The translations under genes were made by a program, and so were the position numbers. A stretch of 64,000 bases of DNA from Nissolia schottii (lineage: Eukaryota; Streptophyta; Magnoliopsida; Fabales; Fabaceae). Where the stretch lies: NCBI GenBank assembly GCA_003254905.1, contig QANU01021229.1:62001-126000 (forward strand), read 5' to 3'. Every line of letters starts with the position of its first letter. The first letter of the stretch is position 1. Positions 48,543 through 63,859 of the stretch are shown piece by piece. The notes beneath the pieces were generated by a model. The model was not told where the DNA came from, did no database searches, and worked only from the letters and a program-made list of their open reading frames with translations.

Positions 48543-51500
48543 CTATTTTGTTGGCCTAGTCCATGTTGTCTCCGATGTGATAGTGTTACCATAATAAACC
48601 TGCTTTGAGGTCTCATCCCAAAAAGCCTGAAATGCAGAAAAAAAAACCGAGCAAGATCAATGTGGCATACACTATTAGTGACACCTATACCTTCCCCTTC
48701 TATTCACGGACATCAATTGTTAATTATGTTTTGTGCAAGTCAGAGAGATCACAAGCAGGAGTAATACGAGTCATGCACTAATACCATGCTTCAAATTACC
48801 TACATATAGAAATAAAATATCAATGCTCTCAAAAAGGTGTAGTTTCAAAAAATTTACCATGTTGCATAAGTTGCAGCACTACTTTTTACTAGTATTAAGT
48901 AAATGAAAAAAAAAAAAACTGCCATGCGTACAAAAGCAAACCAGCATGGAGTTTAGAGAAGAAACACTCAGAAAGAAAAGGAGGCATATCCAAGCTAGTT
49001 TGTTATAACAGAAGAATATTGTGTAATGTGTATTCAGACATGCTATCAATCCAGCCAAGTAAAATCATATTTCACCTCAAAAAGCATGCCTGCAAGGGAG
49101 AAGCAACAGAAGTTGAAGCCATTCGCATTATCAACTAAAGTTTTTCCCGTTCAAAAGTAGAACAGGATAATACACACCTGCCAACTAGATGGAAGTCCCT
49201 TAGAGAGTTCAGTCAGATCAGGCTGCTGCTGGCTATGCTCAACTGAATCTTGTGGTGTGTCAACAGATTCTTTTGCTGCTTTTGCTCTCTTGCGTTTGAC
49301 CCGCTCCCGCCTACATTAATGTAAAGAATTGCATCAATATGTTATGTATTTGTGTAAGTTGGACAAGAGATGGATGAGAAATTGAAGGTTTCTGGAGTCC
49401 CATACCAATCACCACCAAGAGGTTGAAAGTTAGCATTATCTTTGGCCTCTCCACTAGCAATTTGCTTTGCATGCCACTCCTAAAACCAAAGGAACTTAAG
49501 AAACAAAAAATTGAAAGACTGCAATGTTCAGTAAAGATGAGTTCCAATAGCAAACCTCTATTTCCCTTTGACGCTTTCTTTCTAAGACTTCATACACACT
49601 CTCAGGTTCTTCCTCTTCTTCAAGCAACTCCTCTTTAGCTGCCTTCCACTAATAATAACGATATACAACAGAAAACAAATCAGAAAAATCAACAGAATAT
49701 TAAAGTGAGATGAGTCTCATACTGAGCCAGAAAAGTCCAGGATATTAAATCCCAGTCCACTTATTAAAAAAGGACAAAGCAGAAGAAAATAAAAACTACC
49801 TTGTCCACCAAACTTGAAACTTTTTTATTAGACTTCAATGACGATCCAACAGCAACTGCCCGCTTTTTACGTGCAACTGAAAAGGTGAGAAAGGTAAGAA
49901 CTCAAGAAATGAGCAATGCAGGATAGTTAAATAATTTGTGACCTCCAAGAGGCATGAAATTTATATAACAAGTACATTTAAAATTTAAATAGATGAACAA
50001 ATAAGAACAGGTGGGAATAAAGAGCATGCAGAACCCAGAGGAAACAATTTTCTTACAATCAATAGATAACATAACACAAGGGATTGATTGTCATATAAAC
50101 TGATTCAAAATTCCATGCATGAATGAACCTTACCACCCATATTGAAAGCCATACTGACAAATAAAGCACAAACATTCATGGATCAACCCATCACAAGGCG
50201 AAGGAGGAAGGTTCAACCAAAACTACCAGACAATTGAAACTGATTGTGATTACTTCTGAAAAGCATATTTACCTAACATCAAATTATATGTATGTTCTTA
50301 AGAGCCTTGATTGCATCAAGGCCAATAAATCAGGCCAGCTCAACCAAAACAGCTTTGAAGCAGAATAATCATGTAGTAGCACAAGCACAGCTCAGAATAC
50401 CTTTAGTTTGCGCTTTAGCAGCAACTACCGATGAGGCAGCACTTCCTGCAACAGCTTCAGCAGTCGCCGGTGGCAATGAAACATTGTCATCAACTGAAAC
50501 AGCAGCATGTTCACCGATGCTAGATGAGGTGGACGGAACATCACAAGATGTCCTCCTGTCTTCCCCACCAATACCAGAATCATTAAAATTGTTAACAGGT
50601 ATGGACTTTGAGCCAGTTCCTGGCAAAATTCAAAGACACCAGATCAATAGATAAAATGGTAGTAAGTCAAGAAGCATAGTAGCGAGAAAAATCACTTCGT
50701 TAACTACTGATATGCTGGTACAAATACTAACATACCATCTTGAAGCTCATAATAAGCAACAGGGTCAATTGGATTGACCACAACTTGAGGATTTTCATTA
50801 TACATGTGAGGAACTGCACTATAATAGAGCTGTCCAGGTGGCATAGCAATTGGTCCATACATATTACCCGTTGGGACTTCAGAAGCTGTCTGCCCATAAT
50901 ACTCAGATCCAGTACCAGGATAAGATAGACTATATTCAGCGTAAGAAAAGGGCTGCCCTGTCTCGGAGTAAGATGGGAGAGCATGATAAGAAGGCATTAG
51001 TGGACCACCAGGGGGAGGGGGCACCTGTTCATTGTCAGGTGGCGGTGGAGGAGGCACCGGCTCATTATCAGGTGGCGGAGGAGGGATCCACTCATCATCT
51101 GGAGGAGGAGGAACAACAAACTTATCCTCTGGCAACAAAGAAGGGTAGTCAGCAAGTGGATTAAACTGAACCGGCTGTTCTATTTGTGCAAAATCCTTTG
51201 GAACCAACACATCCACACCAGTTGCATTGCCTGACGAATTCATATCTTCAACTTCCATGTCCACATCCATATCAACATCTTCTTCAACATTACGCACATG
51301 CTTAAGAGTTGATTGATCAGGATTTGTAGTTACTTCAACTTGGGTATTAACTTCTACGGCAGTTTCACTACCAGAAGCATCAGCCTGAGATCCAGTAGAA
51401 ACTTCCGAAGTAGGAACACCCTCTTTGTTCTCATTGTGATCTACTTCAGAATCATGTCCAATGCCATTCGGTTGCTCAGCCAATCCTTTAGAGGCAGGGA

Positions 51501-54500
51501 CATGTTTATCGTCAACTTCGTCATGTGCTGATTTAGCAGTTCGAAATAAATCATCATTGACTGCACTTTCAATTAGTTTTATCTGCTTGTCAGAATGCAC
51601 CCAGAATGGAAGCAATGGTGATCCACAGGAAGCAAGAGACCTAATATCAGAGAGCCTAATCTCAATCTCTAACTGATACTTTGACAAAGTGTCCTGACCT
51701 TGTGAATTGCCCTTCAACCTGTATAGTTGTTCAATTTAGGAAACAAGTTTTTAACCTTTATCAAAAAAACTAATCAAACAAAATACCACAAACAAATGAG
51801 GCAACAGCTAACATTACGTACTTACTTTTTCAGTGATTTTATCCTCTCTAACAAACTCTCACTCTGGTTTACAAGAAGAGAAGGAAAATCAACTTGTGAC
51901 TGCTGTTCTTCAAAACCGAAATTTGTAATGAATGGATGATCTACAGCGTGAGATAAACTCATGATGCCATTATTCCGTATCAATCCCTTTCCATTAATAT
52001 CACAACCCTGATTTTCATTTGTATGTTCACCACTACATCCATTCATTTGGGACACATGCCCATACAACTCTTTATAAGAAGTCACCGTGGTTTCCACAAA
52101 ACCATCAGTTGTGAAAGCAGCTGAAGTATCCTGCGTTGCAGCTGAAGTGTCCTGTGTTGCAGCTGAGGGCACGTTGGAATTATCTATACCAACAGAAGCA
52201 CTATCTGCTTTATCATCAACAGATGCAGGAGGAATTAGATCATTAGATAACTGAGCTGCCTGAACCAAAACCTGGGGAACTTCCCATGAAGTTTCCCCAG
52301 TTTCAATATTCCAGTAATAATAGCGTTGGCTTTCCTCATGCATCACCATCTTCCATCCTAAATTAATATCAGTGACAACTTGTTCATTAAAGCTTTCAGA
52401 GGCAGACATTTGGTCTTTGGAAACCATTTCATTTTGCAAATTACCAGCAGCAACATCACATTCATTTTTTTCATTGCCTTCAGCATCAACTGAAGTCGAA
52501 TCTTGCATTATGTCATGTTGTCCATCATTCTGAGAAACAAGATCTACTGGGACACTGGTGTCAGAGTCTTTGGATCCTTCATCAGGCGAACCCTTAGCCT
52601 GACAAACATAAAGCACCTCAGTAAAAGAAGCAAAAAAGATATAGCTTAATCATTGCAGATTAACTCCCATACATATATACAACACATACAATATTTTCTC
52701 TAATTCTCATGAGTGACATGGTAATATAACCTCTAAATTAAGTAGTGCAGTAACTTGTAAAAATGATCGCAGAATCATACTTTTAGATAGCGCTAAAGAA
52801 TATAAATAACATATTACACAAGGATAAAGTCAAGGTTATTAGGGTTCCATTCAAATGAAGTGGCTATCAATTACTGGAAATCCTCCTAGTAATAAATATT
52901 ATATTAAAGCATAAGCAAAAAAGGACCTCAAGCAAAGAAGCCAAGAAAAATAAAGGACAGAAAGAAAAATTAACAAATATGCTAATAAATGCTAGAGACT
53001 CAGAAGCATTGCTGATTTTATAGCTGAATCAGGAAGAAACGATTTGCATCTCCCAATTAACCCTAGACTGTTTTGCCTAATCCATAAAATACTCACAGAA
53101 ATTTACACACACAAATTACAAACATATACTAACATTGACCAAAGCCCATGCCCATTATGGCCACAAACCCTTCACACCATAAATATAACTAATTAGGAGG
53201 ATAGTTAAGATCAGGAAACCCTGCATACGTTATACTAAATTGCAAATCCTTACATAGCCGATTCCAAGCCCAAATAAAAAAGGAGTGTAGTGCTAAACTT
53301 CTGATAACCAACATAAAATGTTCAATGACACCAAATTTAACAACCAACCTTACCCTGCACTAGTCAACGCTACCTAGTGGGACAAGACTTGGTTGTTATT
53401 GTTGTTGTTAATTGTTAAGATCAATAGTATCAATTTGATCACCACATCAAGATGAACCACAAATACAAACAACAGATATTAACAATATATAAACATGCAG
53501 GATAGGTTGTCTGGTATGGAAAAATCAATTTTTTGCACTAGAACAGATATGTAGGATGCAAATACCTCTTCATCAAGCATGGGGCTCTGCTCTTTAGCAT
53601 CATTAGGCCCTTTGCTTGATCCCTCATCCACTTCATCATCACTATATTGCCCAAGTAGTAGCAGAGGATTCTGTGGTTGTTGACCTGAAGACAAAATGCC
53701 AGTATGTCAGATACTACAAAACCACTAGACGAATAACCATATAATAATATGGAGAAAATTAGGGGGGAAAAAACATCCCAGAAAAATTCAAAAACAATGA
53801 AGCACGTGCTGTAAAAGAGAATGAATACAAAAACGAAGTTAAGGAAGGAAATAGATTAACAAGCATGTTAGCTTGTACCATCTGATCACCTGTTACATAT
53901 GGAAAAATGTCAGTAAGTCGCAAAGCCAATAAAGCCAGAAACATACGAACCGCTAAAACTTTCTACCGTCTGAACCTTGAAATTCCCTCGATGCTGCCAA
54001 AATGGGGGGGAAACGATTGGGAGTCATTCATATTTCAATGTGGCAGGCCGACCGCATCTGAAATGAATGTTCCCAAGACCACAGCAGCCTACAGTCTGAG
54101 AACAATTTCTTGGGCCAAACAACACAATATGTCTTGTATATATAGTTCCATATTTCCACCAATTTAATGTTGAGCACTCATGTCGTCTAAATATAGTCCT
54201 TTTGAAGAAAACTGACAGAACCCACCTGAGGAAGAGGGTGAATTGGGTAACCCATCACGATGTTGTGAATCGGTATCTCCTCCAGCATCACCATGTACAT
54301 TGGAGCCACCCAACTCTCCTGGAAAGGAATATCATTGAGAACATGATATGTAACAGTAACAGTAGCAGAATTCTCTAAGAATTTGATTAAGAATTCCACA
54401 CCATCCTTTGTTTCTTTAATACAAAACTAGTAAAGGAAAAATAAGAATATAACAGATGCAATACATTTAACATTCATTTTAGATCAGAAATGTATTGCTT

Positions 54501-55426
54501 CAAATTGTTAAACATGTCTTATGTACTCCAAAAATCCTTTCATGTACCAGCGAACAACCAATTATTTATCACTTAACAGATACATGCATATAAACCAACC
54601 CTAGGAAATAAAAGCACGTCTATGTCCATATGTTCAACAACAGTCAGAAACAACAGAGTCTTTTTCTCAGCAGGTGGGGTAAGCTACATACATCAAACAA
54701 TGCCTTTGTATTTTGGCAAATATGCCCAAAAAAAAGGTCAACATTTTTGTTTCACAAAGACAAAAGCATAAAAAACACAACTCCATTACATCTTCAGTTT
54801 CAACCACTATAGTAGTAAGAAACACATAATGCCAGGCCAAACCAGAAACACATGTGCAAAACCCTAGAAACCATAAATAACAGAACATGACGCAAAAGTC
54901 ATAGGAGTACAGTATTCAGTTTAATAAAAACATGTGCCATAAAACTACATAATCACGCCCAAGACCCATGTTATATCTTATAACATATATCAACACATCT
55001 CAACAGAGTTCATTAACTGCAATTTAAAGTCAAACAGTAGTTGGCGACAAAAGCTACCGCAGATGATTGAACCTCCCGTGCCATACACAACCATTCATCA
55101 AAAATATAAAAACTTCAAAAAGATCGCAAAAATTTAATAGATAGTACAATACTCAACAAGGATATTGCAATTGCAAGAATCACCAGAAAAATTGATAACA
55201 ATAAAACTAGTAGGTTTTCCAGATAATTTTGAATTGAACCGAACTAGGGTTTCTCAATTCGAAGCAACCGGAACAAATAAACCCCAAAATTTACACACAA
55301 AATTAAGAACCCTAGGCGAGCGAGTTATGGCGATTGAATACCAGAGGGTTCCGCGAAGAGATCGAGTTTGACTCTGCGACCAGCGTTGCTGAGAGCGGCA
55401 AGGCGACGCTCTTTTCTCTTCCCCAT
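48543..55426 (-). CDS. Two-WW-domain protein, formin-binding protein 4 (FNBP4)-like
   Basis: Eleven coding exons on minus: 55426-55342, 54318-54226, 53684-53566, 52598-51826, 51718-50736, 50619-50401, 49876-49800, 49648-49556, 49479-49406, 49310-49178, 48626-48543. They sum to 2733 nt (910 aa) with phases matching at every junction. The start MGKRKERRLAALSNAGRR lies just after a stop-rich leader. WW domain 1 is at residues about 179-207 (LGWKMVMHEESQ...YYWN...TSWEVP). WW domain 2 is at the extreme C-terminus (SWQAFWDETSKQVYYGN...TTWTRP). Between them are acidic low-complexity sequence, a proline-rich block near residues 560-600 (three PPPPP-DNE repeats) and a basic KR-rich segment. WW domains bind proline-rich ligands; FNBP4-like proteins are thought to act in nuclear mRNA processing. 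A 24-base tandem repeat (AATQDTSA twice) sits in exon 4. An extra exon in intron 3 cannot be excluded. Confidence 0.88.
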
Positions 55427-56215
55427 TCGTAGACTCAGTATTAGGGTTCCTTTGAGTTTGTTCTGTGTGCGTGGATTTTGCTACTCCGACGAAATGAGCT
55501 TCGGAATTTGGGGTTAGGGTTTGTACTTGGTAGTAGTGCTTTAAAACTGAAAAAAAAAAAAAAAACCAACGAAGAAGAAGGAGCAAGTCGGGTCTCGGGT
55601 TACAAGTCGCGGGTCTTACCAGGTTTCTCTACGGTTAGAAATATGCTTATTCGTGCGGCGGCTTGACTGAAGAAGGCCGTCGGAACATAAGTTTGATGCT
55701 AAGTGGGGGCCCATTCGGGTGATTTGGGCTATTTTCGGGACCTTGGGTTAAATTGGTTTCGAGTTAGCACAATGTAGACGGATCACAGGCTAAATATTAT
55801 ACTATTATTATTATGATTGGGTTGTAAGCACTTCGTACCCGTCAATCTAAATATTTTTTTTATGGGTTGCTGATAAAAATATATGATCAAATCAGAAAAT
55901 GTCAAACAGAAATTGGGAGTGTGAAAGATTAATAGAAAGACATGAAAAAATAAGAGCTGGTAGTTAAAATAAAAGACAGAAGGCGGGAAGTTATTTTTTA
56001 TGAAAAAATAGAAAGAAAATGATAATTGCTTAGTGAGTTGATGGATATAATTTTTATTTTTTTAATTATAGGTTTGGAACTCAAAAACTATTAAATATAA
56101 TGAGTAGAGACTAAAAGGTAGTTACCTTTTGAATTCTCTTAAGTATAGAAGTATAGATTATTCTTTTTAATACAATAAATATATTTTAAAATAATTAAAA
56201 GTAATTTTTTAAAAA
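55427..56215 (-). promoter_or_regulatory. Promoter/leader region of the WW-domain gene
   Basis: On minus, the leader holds an AACCCTAA telo-box (about 55510), a motif common near transcription starts of plant housekeeping genes. Beyond 55700 the sequence is AT-rich with no gene. Confidence 0.45.
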
Positions 56216-57850
56216 ATAAAGCTGCTAGTTACGAGATTGTTTCGTTATCTGAAAACACAGGGTTACGTGTCCTCGTGCCTCAAACTCCTTCTCCAATCTG
56301 CTCGACTTCTTTCTTCTCTTCGGAGCACCGGGGGGTGGACCTACAGACACTCCAATACTCAAGTCAGAATAGGATTGTGGAATGTGAGGTGTGAGACTTG
56401 GAACATACTTGAGACTGACCTTGCTTTCCCCCTTCATAGCCAGTAAACTAGGATTTCTGCACTGATCAGTTGAGGGAGGTTCCCTATTCCGAGTATCAAG
56501 GATTCTCCGAGCTATTCTCTCAACAAATTTGTCGAACTCATCTCGTCTGAAATGATTGTTTCTATCTTATCCTTCTTGTGTCATCAGCCCCTTCCTAGGC
56601 TTGATCCATAGTCTGTGGGCCATCTTTGAATTAGGCCAGTTTATTAGGTCGATCACTTGGGCCAGTACACAACCCCTAAGCTCAATCATCGTTTTAGTCA
56701 TCGTATCGAGCTTAAAAACTTTTCCCCATGTTGGTTGGCCTTAAGTCTTGGCTCGGTTCCTCGCTATGGTTGCCGACTTTTTTTGATTGAGTCTGAGCGC
56801 TTTTGATTTTGGGATTCGGGACTAGGAATACAGAGCGACAAAATGATTGGCACACGAGTGTCTTTTCGCTCACACAATTCTCAAGGCGCATTTATGAGAC
56901 GTGATGGTTATAATGATAATGGGTCATGTGGTTGAATCTGAGGAGGTATCCACGAAGCCAAGAAACCGTAATTGCAGATCTTGAGAATGGTTGATGTTCC
57001 CATGCCCATTAGTTGCTTTGCCCCATGGTCGTTGATCTCACACAGATTTTTTTTTTTTAATAGAGGTGACAAGGGAACAATCGAACTTCCTAAACTTCTT
57101 GAGTCTTCTCTCGAGCCATGATCTTTCTAAGATTAAAGAAAGCCTTTTTGAGTAAGTTCGGCTTCTTCCTCCCTTAAGTCCTAGGTAAATTGTCTAAGGC
57201 AGTTCTAGAGAGTGCTGATGGGAACTCTAGGGATGAGGGCGAAGCCCTCAATGCCTATGATTAGGTAGCCTAGGAGATTAAGAGTCATGTGTTCATCTAC
57301 TTTGATCAATACTCTTAGTCCACTACTACTTGAACCAGATAGTAGCCAGTGACGAGTCCACTGTCATTGTAGAGTTGTTTTCTCTTCACGACACAGTTTC
57401 CCATCTAGTCCAGAACAGGAATTTGGCTTATAGGATTTGTGATGACTTATAGGTTCAGTGGTCTTAAATTATAGGATAGAGCATCTAAGGCAATCCAGAG
57501 TTATGGTGACTCGTAGAAGAGAGGAAGAAGAACAGGGAAAAAAAAGAAAGAAAACAGACGTACGTTGCAGTGCTCCTAAGGCGCTATAGTGGCACGACAA
57601 AGGTGAGGTGGGCTCTGTAACGCTAGCACGCTGCAGCAGCACGTAGATGAAGTCCCACCTCGAAAGCAACATCTAGAGGGATTGTTGCATGTCATGTAAA
57701 TTCCTGCTGATGATAAATATTGTTCTTTTCCAATTCTTTGGTGATTAGGAATCTTTGGTAAAAAACTTGTGAAAATCACTTTGTGAGCACAAATCATTTG
57801 TTGGTAACTTTAACTTTTGCACGGTTGAACTCTTAGGATTAAGGAATGTC
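56216..57850. other. Unrecognised, probably retroelement-derived sequence
   Basis: No coding sequence is recognisable. ACCGGGGGGTGGACCTACAG with GACACTCCAATACTCAAGTC (56326-56365) is a phrase I associate with repeated sequence in many plant genomes, so the block is probably TE-derived. The remaining frames are short and without family resemblance. Confidence 0.35.
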
Positions 57851-58374
57851 ATGACTAAGAATTTGCCTGTTGATGTGATGTTTGAGTTGATACATGTTAA
57901 AATTTGGTCTGATTCAATTGGAAATAAACTCTAGTTATACTAGCTTTAGAGATGATCTAGGTATTATTCGAGAAGCCCAAAAAGGTAGTCTCACAGCCAA
58001 CCTTTACATACATTGCCCCTAGGTCCTCGATTGAAGCCTTTGCCTTGATTTTGTTGCATGAGCAGTCTATCGTCGCCCATGTGCCTTTCCTTGATGAACT
58101 ACTTTGATCCTTGAGCACTTCTGAGTTAGGATGAGAACAATGATGAGGGGAAAAACCTCTCCTTTGGTTTCTCGATGACTTGTCACAAGGACTCTTTTTA
58201 GTTTTTTTCTATTGTTTATGTTGAGTCAGCCTTAGGGCCTCCCTGAGTTTTGTAGCTTTTGTAAGGAATGTATATAGCGTCAACTGCACAAAAAGATTTC
58301 CTAGTTTGCTTATTTTATTGCTTGCTTTTGTTTTACTTTGATTGGGACAAGCAAAGGTCTCAAATTGGGGGTTG
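57851..58374 (+). mobile_element. Ty3/Gypsy 3' internal region with polypurine tract
   Basis: Non-coding sequence resembling the region between pol and the 3' LTR of large plant Gypsy elements. It ends with AATTGGGGGTTG, a polypurine tract, immediately before the LTR-like start at about 58373. No pol frame survives here. Confidence 0.45.
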
Positions 58375-59735
58375 TTTGATAACTCTCCCATGAGAGTTAT
58401 CTTTTGTTGTCCTTTCATATCTCTTTTAGACTAACTCTAGCATTTTCTATGCATTTTTAGCATCATATCTAATGCATTCTTGAATAAATTGGTTTCTCTT
58501 TAGGCTTAGCAAAAATATGCATTTTTTGCATCCATTATAGGCTTGTTCATGGTTTTTCAGGTTTCAAGATCCTTGGGAGAAGTATGAAGCACAAGGAGGA
58601 ATTTAGAACACACGTAAAACCTTTAAACCTTGCGACTGAGCACTGAGACTAGAGCCCGGTTGCTGGAGTTCTAGTTCTCATAAGTCTGAGCAAGAGGTTG
58701 GCGCTCGAGCGCCAGGATGATAACTATGCAAGCTCAAATGTGGAATCAAAATGCATATCAACATGTATTCTAATTTGGCGCTCGAGTTCCAGGATGGCGA
58801 CTGCGCAAGCTAGATGTAAAATCCAACATGGAATCAAAACGCTTTCTGACTTTCAGCTGAGTCTATAAAAGGGGACAAGAAGAACAGAGAAAAAGCATCA
58901 TCTAGAACTAGAAATCACTAAGAATAGAGTTTTGGGATAGTATTTGAGAGTTAAGAAAGGGGATCAAGGAGCGTCATCATTCCTTGTTCACCATTTTGAT
59001 GTATTGTTCTTCTCTCTCTCTCTCTCTATCTTTATATGTTGTTTTCTAATTCAAGGATGAACTAATCCTTTTTAGGTTAGTATCTTGATGTAACTTATGT
59101 TGAATTTCTAATTTTGATTCGAGGTTATTCAATAAATATTGTTTGTTTGTTGTTTACGCTAATTCTTCTATGCTTAATACTTTGGTTGCCTAATCATCAA
59201 CCATATGAACCTTAGTCTTGTATGCAATTTGAGAAAATGAGTACAAGAGTGTAAATGAAGAATTAACTACAAGCTAGATATAATTAGAGATAATTTGCGT
59301 TGTTTGTGCAATAGTGTTAGAGAAATCATAGAATGCTAATGTTTTAGCCTAGTTTGTTCATACTAAGAGATTAGACGATTGGTTAGGTTGAAAGAAAATC
59401 GTTAACTATTGGGGGAGGTTAGTGATTAAAAGTGGATTTCTGATTGTTAACTAAGTCAAACGAGAACTAAATAACTGAGATTAGAATTGGTGAAAATAAC
59501 ATCGATGAAATCAAGTACCCTAATCCCCTTTATCATTTGAATTAATCATTTTTCATTGTCTTTATAATTATTATTATTTTTTGTTATTATTCATTTCAAT
59601 TCAATAAGATCATCATTTTCTTTCAATACTCATAATTATCGATTAATATGCGCAATTAATTTGTCCTCGTGGAATTGACAATTTGAGTGTATTATACTCA
59701 ATTTTATTACTTATACAACACGATATACTTGCCAT
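58373..59735 (+). mobile_element. Gypsy-type LTR
   Basis: Starts TGTTTGATAACTCTCCC right after the polypurine tract and probably ends near ACACGATATACTTGCCA (59725-59735). A strong TATA box, TCTATAAAAGGGG (58862-58874), marks the transcription start. Upstream, in the U3 part, a unit beginning GGCGCTCGAG is duplicated at 58700 and 58777. A CT microsatellite lies at 59006-59030. The right border is approximate. Confidence 0.5.
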
Positions 59736-60260
59736 GAAAATTCGTATTAGTATTATTATGTATTGCATATGTATGTCCATGTTTCTCTCTTCTCAGAGAG
59801 AGTTAAAGCTCCCTAGATCCCTGATCTTTAGTCCGTAACAGATATAAAGGATAGTAGAGATTTAAGGTTAAGGTTAAGTTTTATATAATTGTTTTTATGT
59901 ATACATATATATTTATATGTTAATATTTTTTATAATTTATAATATATAATATATATGATGCAAGGCATAAAGGCAATTCACCCTAGGATCATAACCCTAT
60001 ACCTTACGCATCGACCTACCCTGGCGCAATAGAAGGTCAAGACAAGCGTCCTTTTATTGAAACAAAGGTAACACCTTCGAGAAAAAAATGTTGCCTTAGA
60101 GCTAAGGTATCGCTTTCTAAGGTCACCCCTCTAAAAACGTTGCCATTGGGTTAAAGGCATTGCCTTAACTCAAAGGGAATGCTTTCTACGTGCTAAGACA
60201 ACGCTTTTGAAGCGTTGTCAAACATTGTCATCTACACATTGGAGAAATTAAACTTAATCA
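59736..60260. repeat. CACTA-like hairpin-rich stretch
   Basis: Repeated AACGCTTT/AAGCGTTG and TTGCCTTA/TAAGGCA words in both orientations between 60050 and 60235, including a hairpin CAACGCTTTTGAAGCGTTG at 60209-60227. Dense short inverted repeats of this kind are typical of subterminal regions of plant CACTA (En/Spm) elements. No terminal CACTA is identified. Confidence 0.4.
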
Positions 60261-60741
60261 TAATACAAAGACCAAAGCTTAGCCACCCATATTTAATTGC
60301 ACAAGGAACAATGAACCAAGCTCTAGATGTCACTTGTTGGGTATTAAAGCAATGAGGGGCAACCTAAACCTAAAATCGAACCAAGACAAAGCGAGTTTTA
60401 AACCCATCCCAAGCAACCCGCCCCGTGCAAGTTGTGTAGAGTTGGTGCCCTCGAGTAATCTTGAATACGAGTAGAAAACATGTTATCACCGAGTTCGCAT
60501 TCGGAGAAATATTAAGAACGCCAAAAATAACTTCATTTTCTCGCCAAGCAGAAAACCCAGACCAAAATTTACCGAATCAGAGTCATACTTGGCTCTAATA
60601 TAAATCCAGGAAACCAAGCCCTGTGTTCACTTAAATACCGCCAAACATTCCAAAAGCAAAAAAACATAGCAAAAGGTTTAAAAAAAAAAGGTTCTCATTC
60701 TCACTACATGCTACTACTAATAAAGTGCAGTCTTGTCAGAT
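60261..60741. other. 3' flank of the HSP90 gene
   Basis: Non-coding. The part near 60741 is the presumed 3' UTR of the minus-strand HSP90 gene. Nothing else is recognised. Confidence 0.5.
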
Positions 60742-63711
<2,970 letters not shown>

Positions 63712-63756
63712 TTACAGAGAGAAGAGACGCAGAGAGAGAGAGGAAGATGAGGTAGA

Positions 63757-63765
63757 AGTATTAGG
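63757..63765 (-). promoter_or_regulatory. Telo-box-like motif in the HSP90 leader
   Basis: AAACCCTAA on the minus strand, about 65 bases upstream of the ATG. Such motifs are frequent in leaders of highly expressed plant genes. Function is inferred. Confidence 0.4.
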
Positions 63766-63825
63766 GTTTTCGCTATAAGAGTGAGAAGAGAGTGTGGTGT
63801 GGTGAAGCGTGAGTGAGGGTTTATG

Positions 63826-63832
63826 TTTTATA
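63826..63832 (-). promoter_or_regulatory. HSP90: TATA box of HSP90
   Basis: TATAAAA on minus, 130 bases upstream of the ATG, which would give a leader of about 100 bases. Confidence 0.6.
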
Positions 63833-63846
63833 CACAAAAGAAGTGC

Positions 63847-63859
63847 TTCTGGATCCTTC
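63847..63859. promoter_or_regulatory. Candidate heat shock element
   Basis: TTCTGGATCCTTC has the alternating TTC-nn-GAA-nn-TTC layout with one mismatch (GAT for GAA). It lies about 15 bases upstream of the HSP90 TATA box. Heat shock factors bind such trimers, so heat induction is plausible. Confidence 0.5.
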
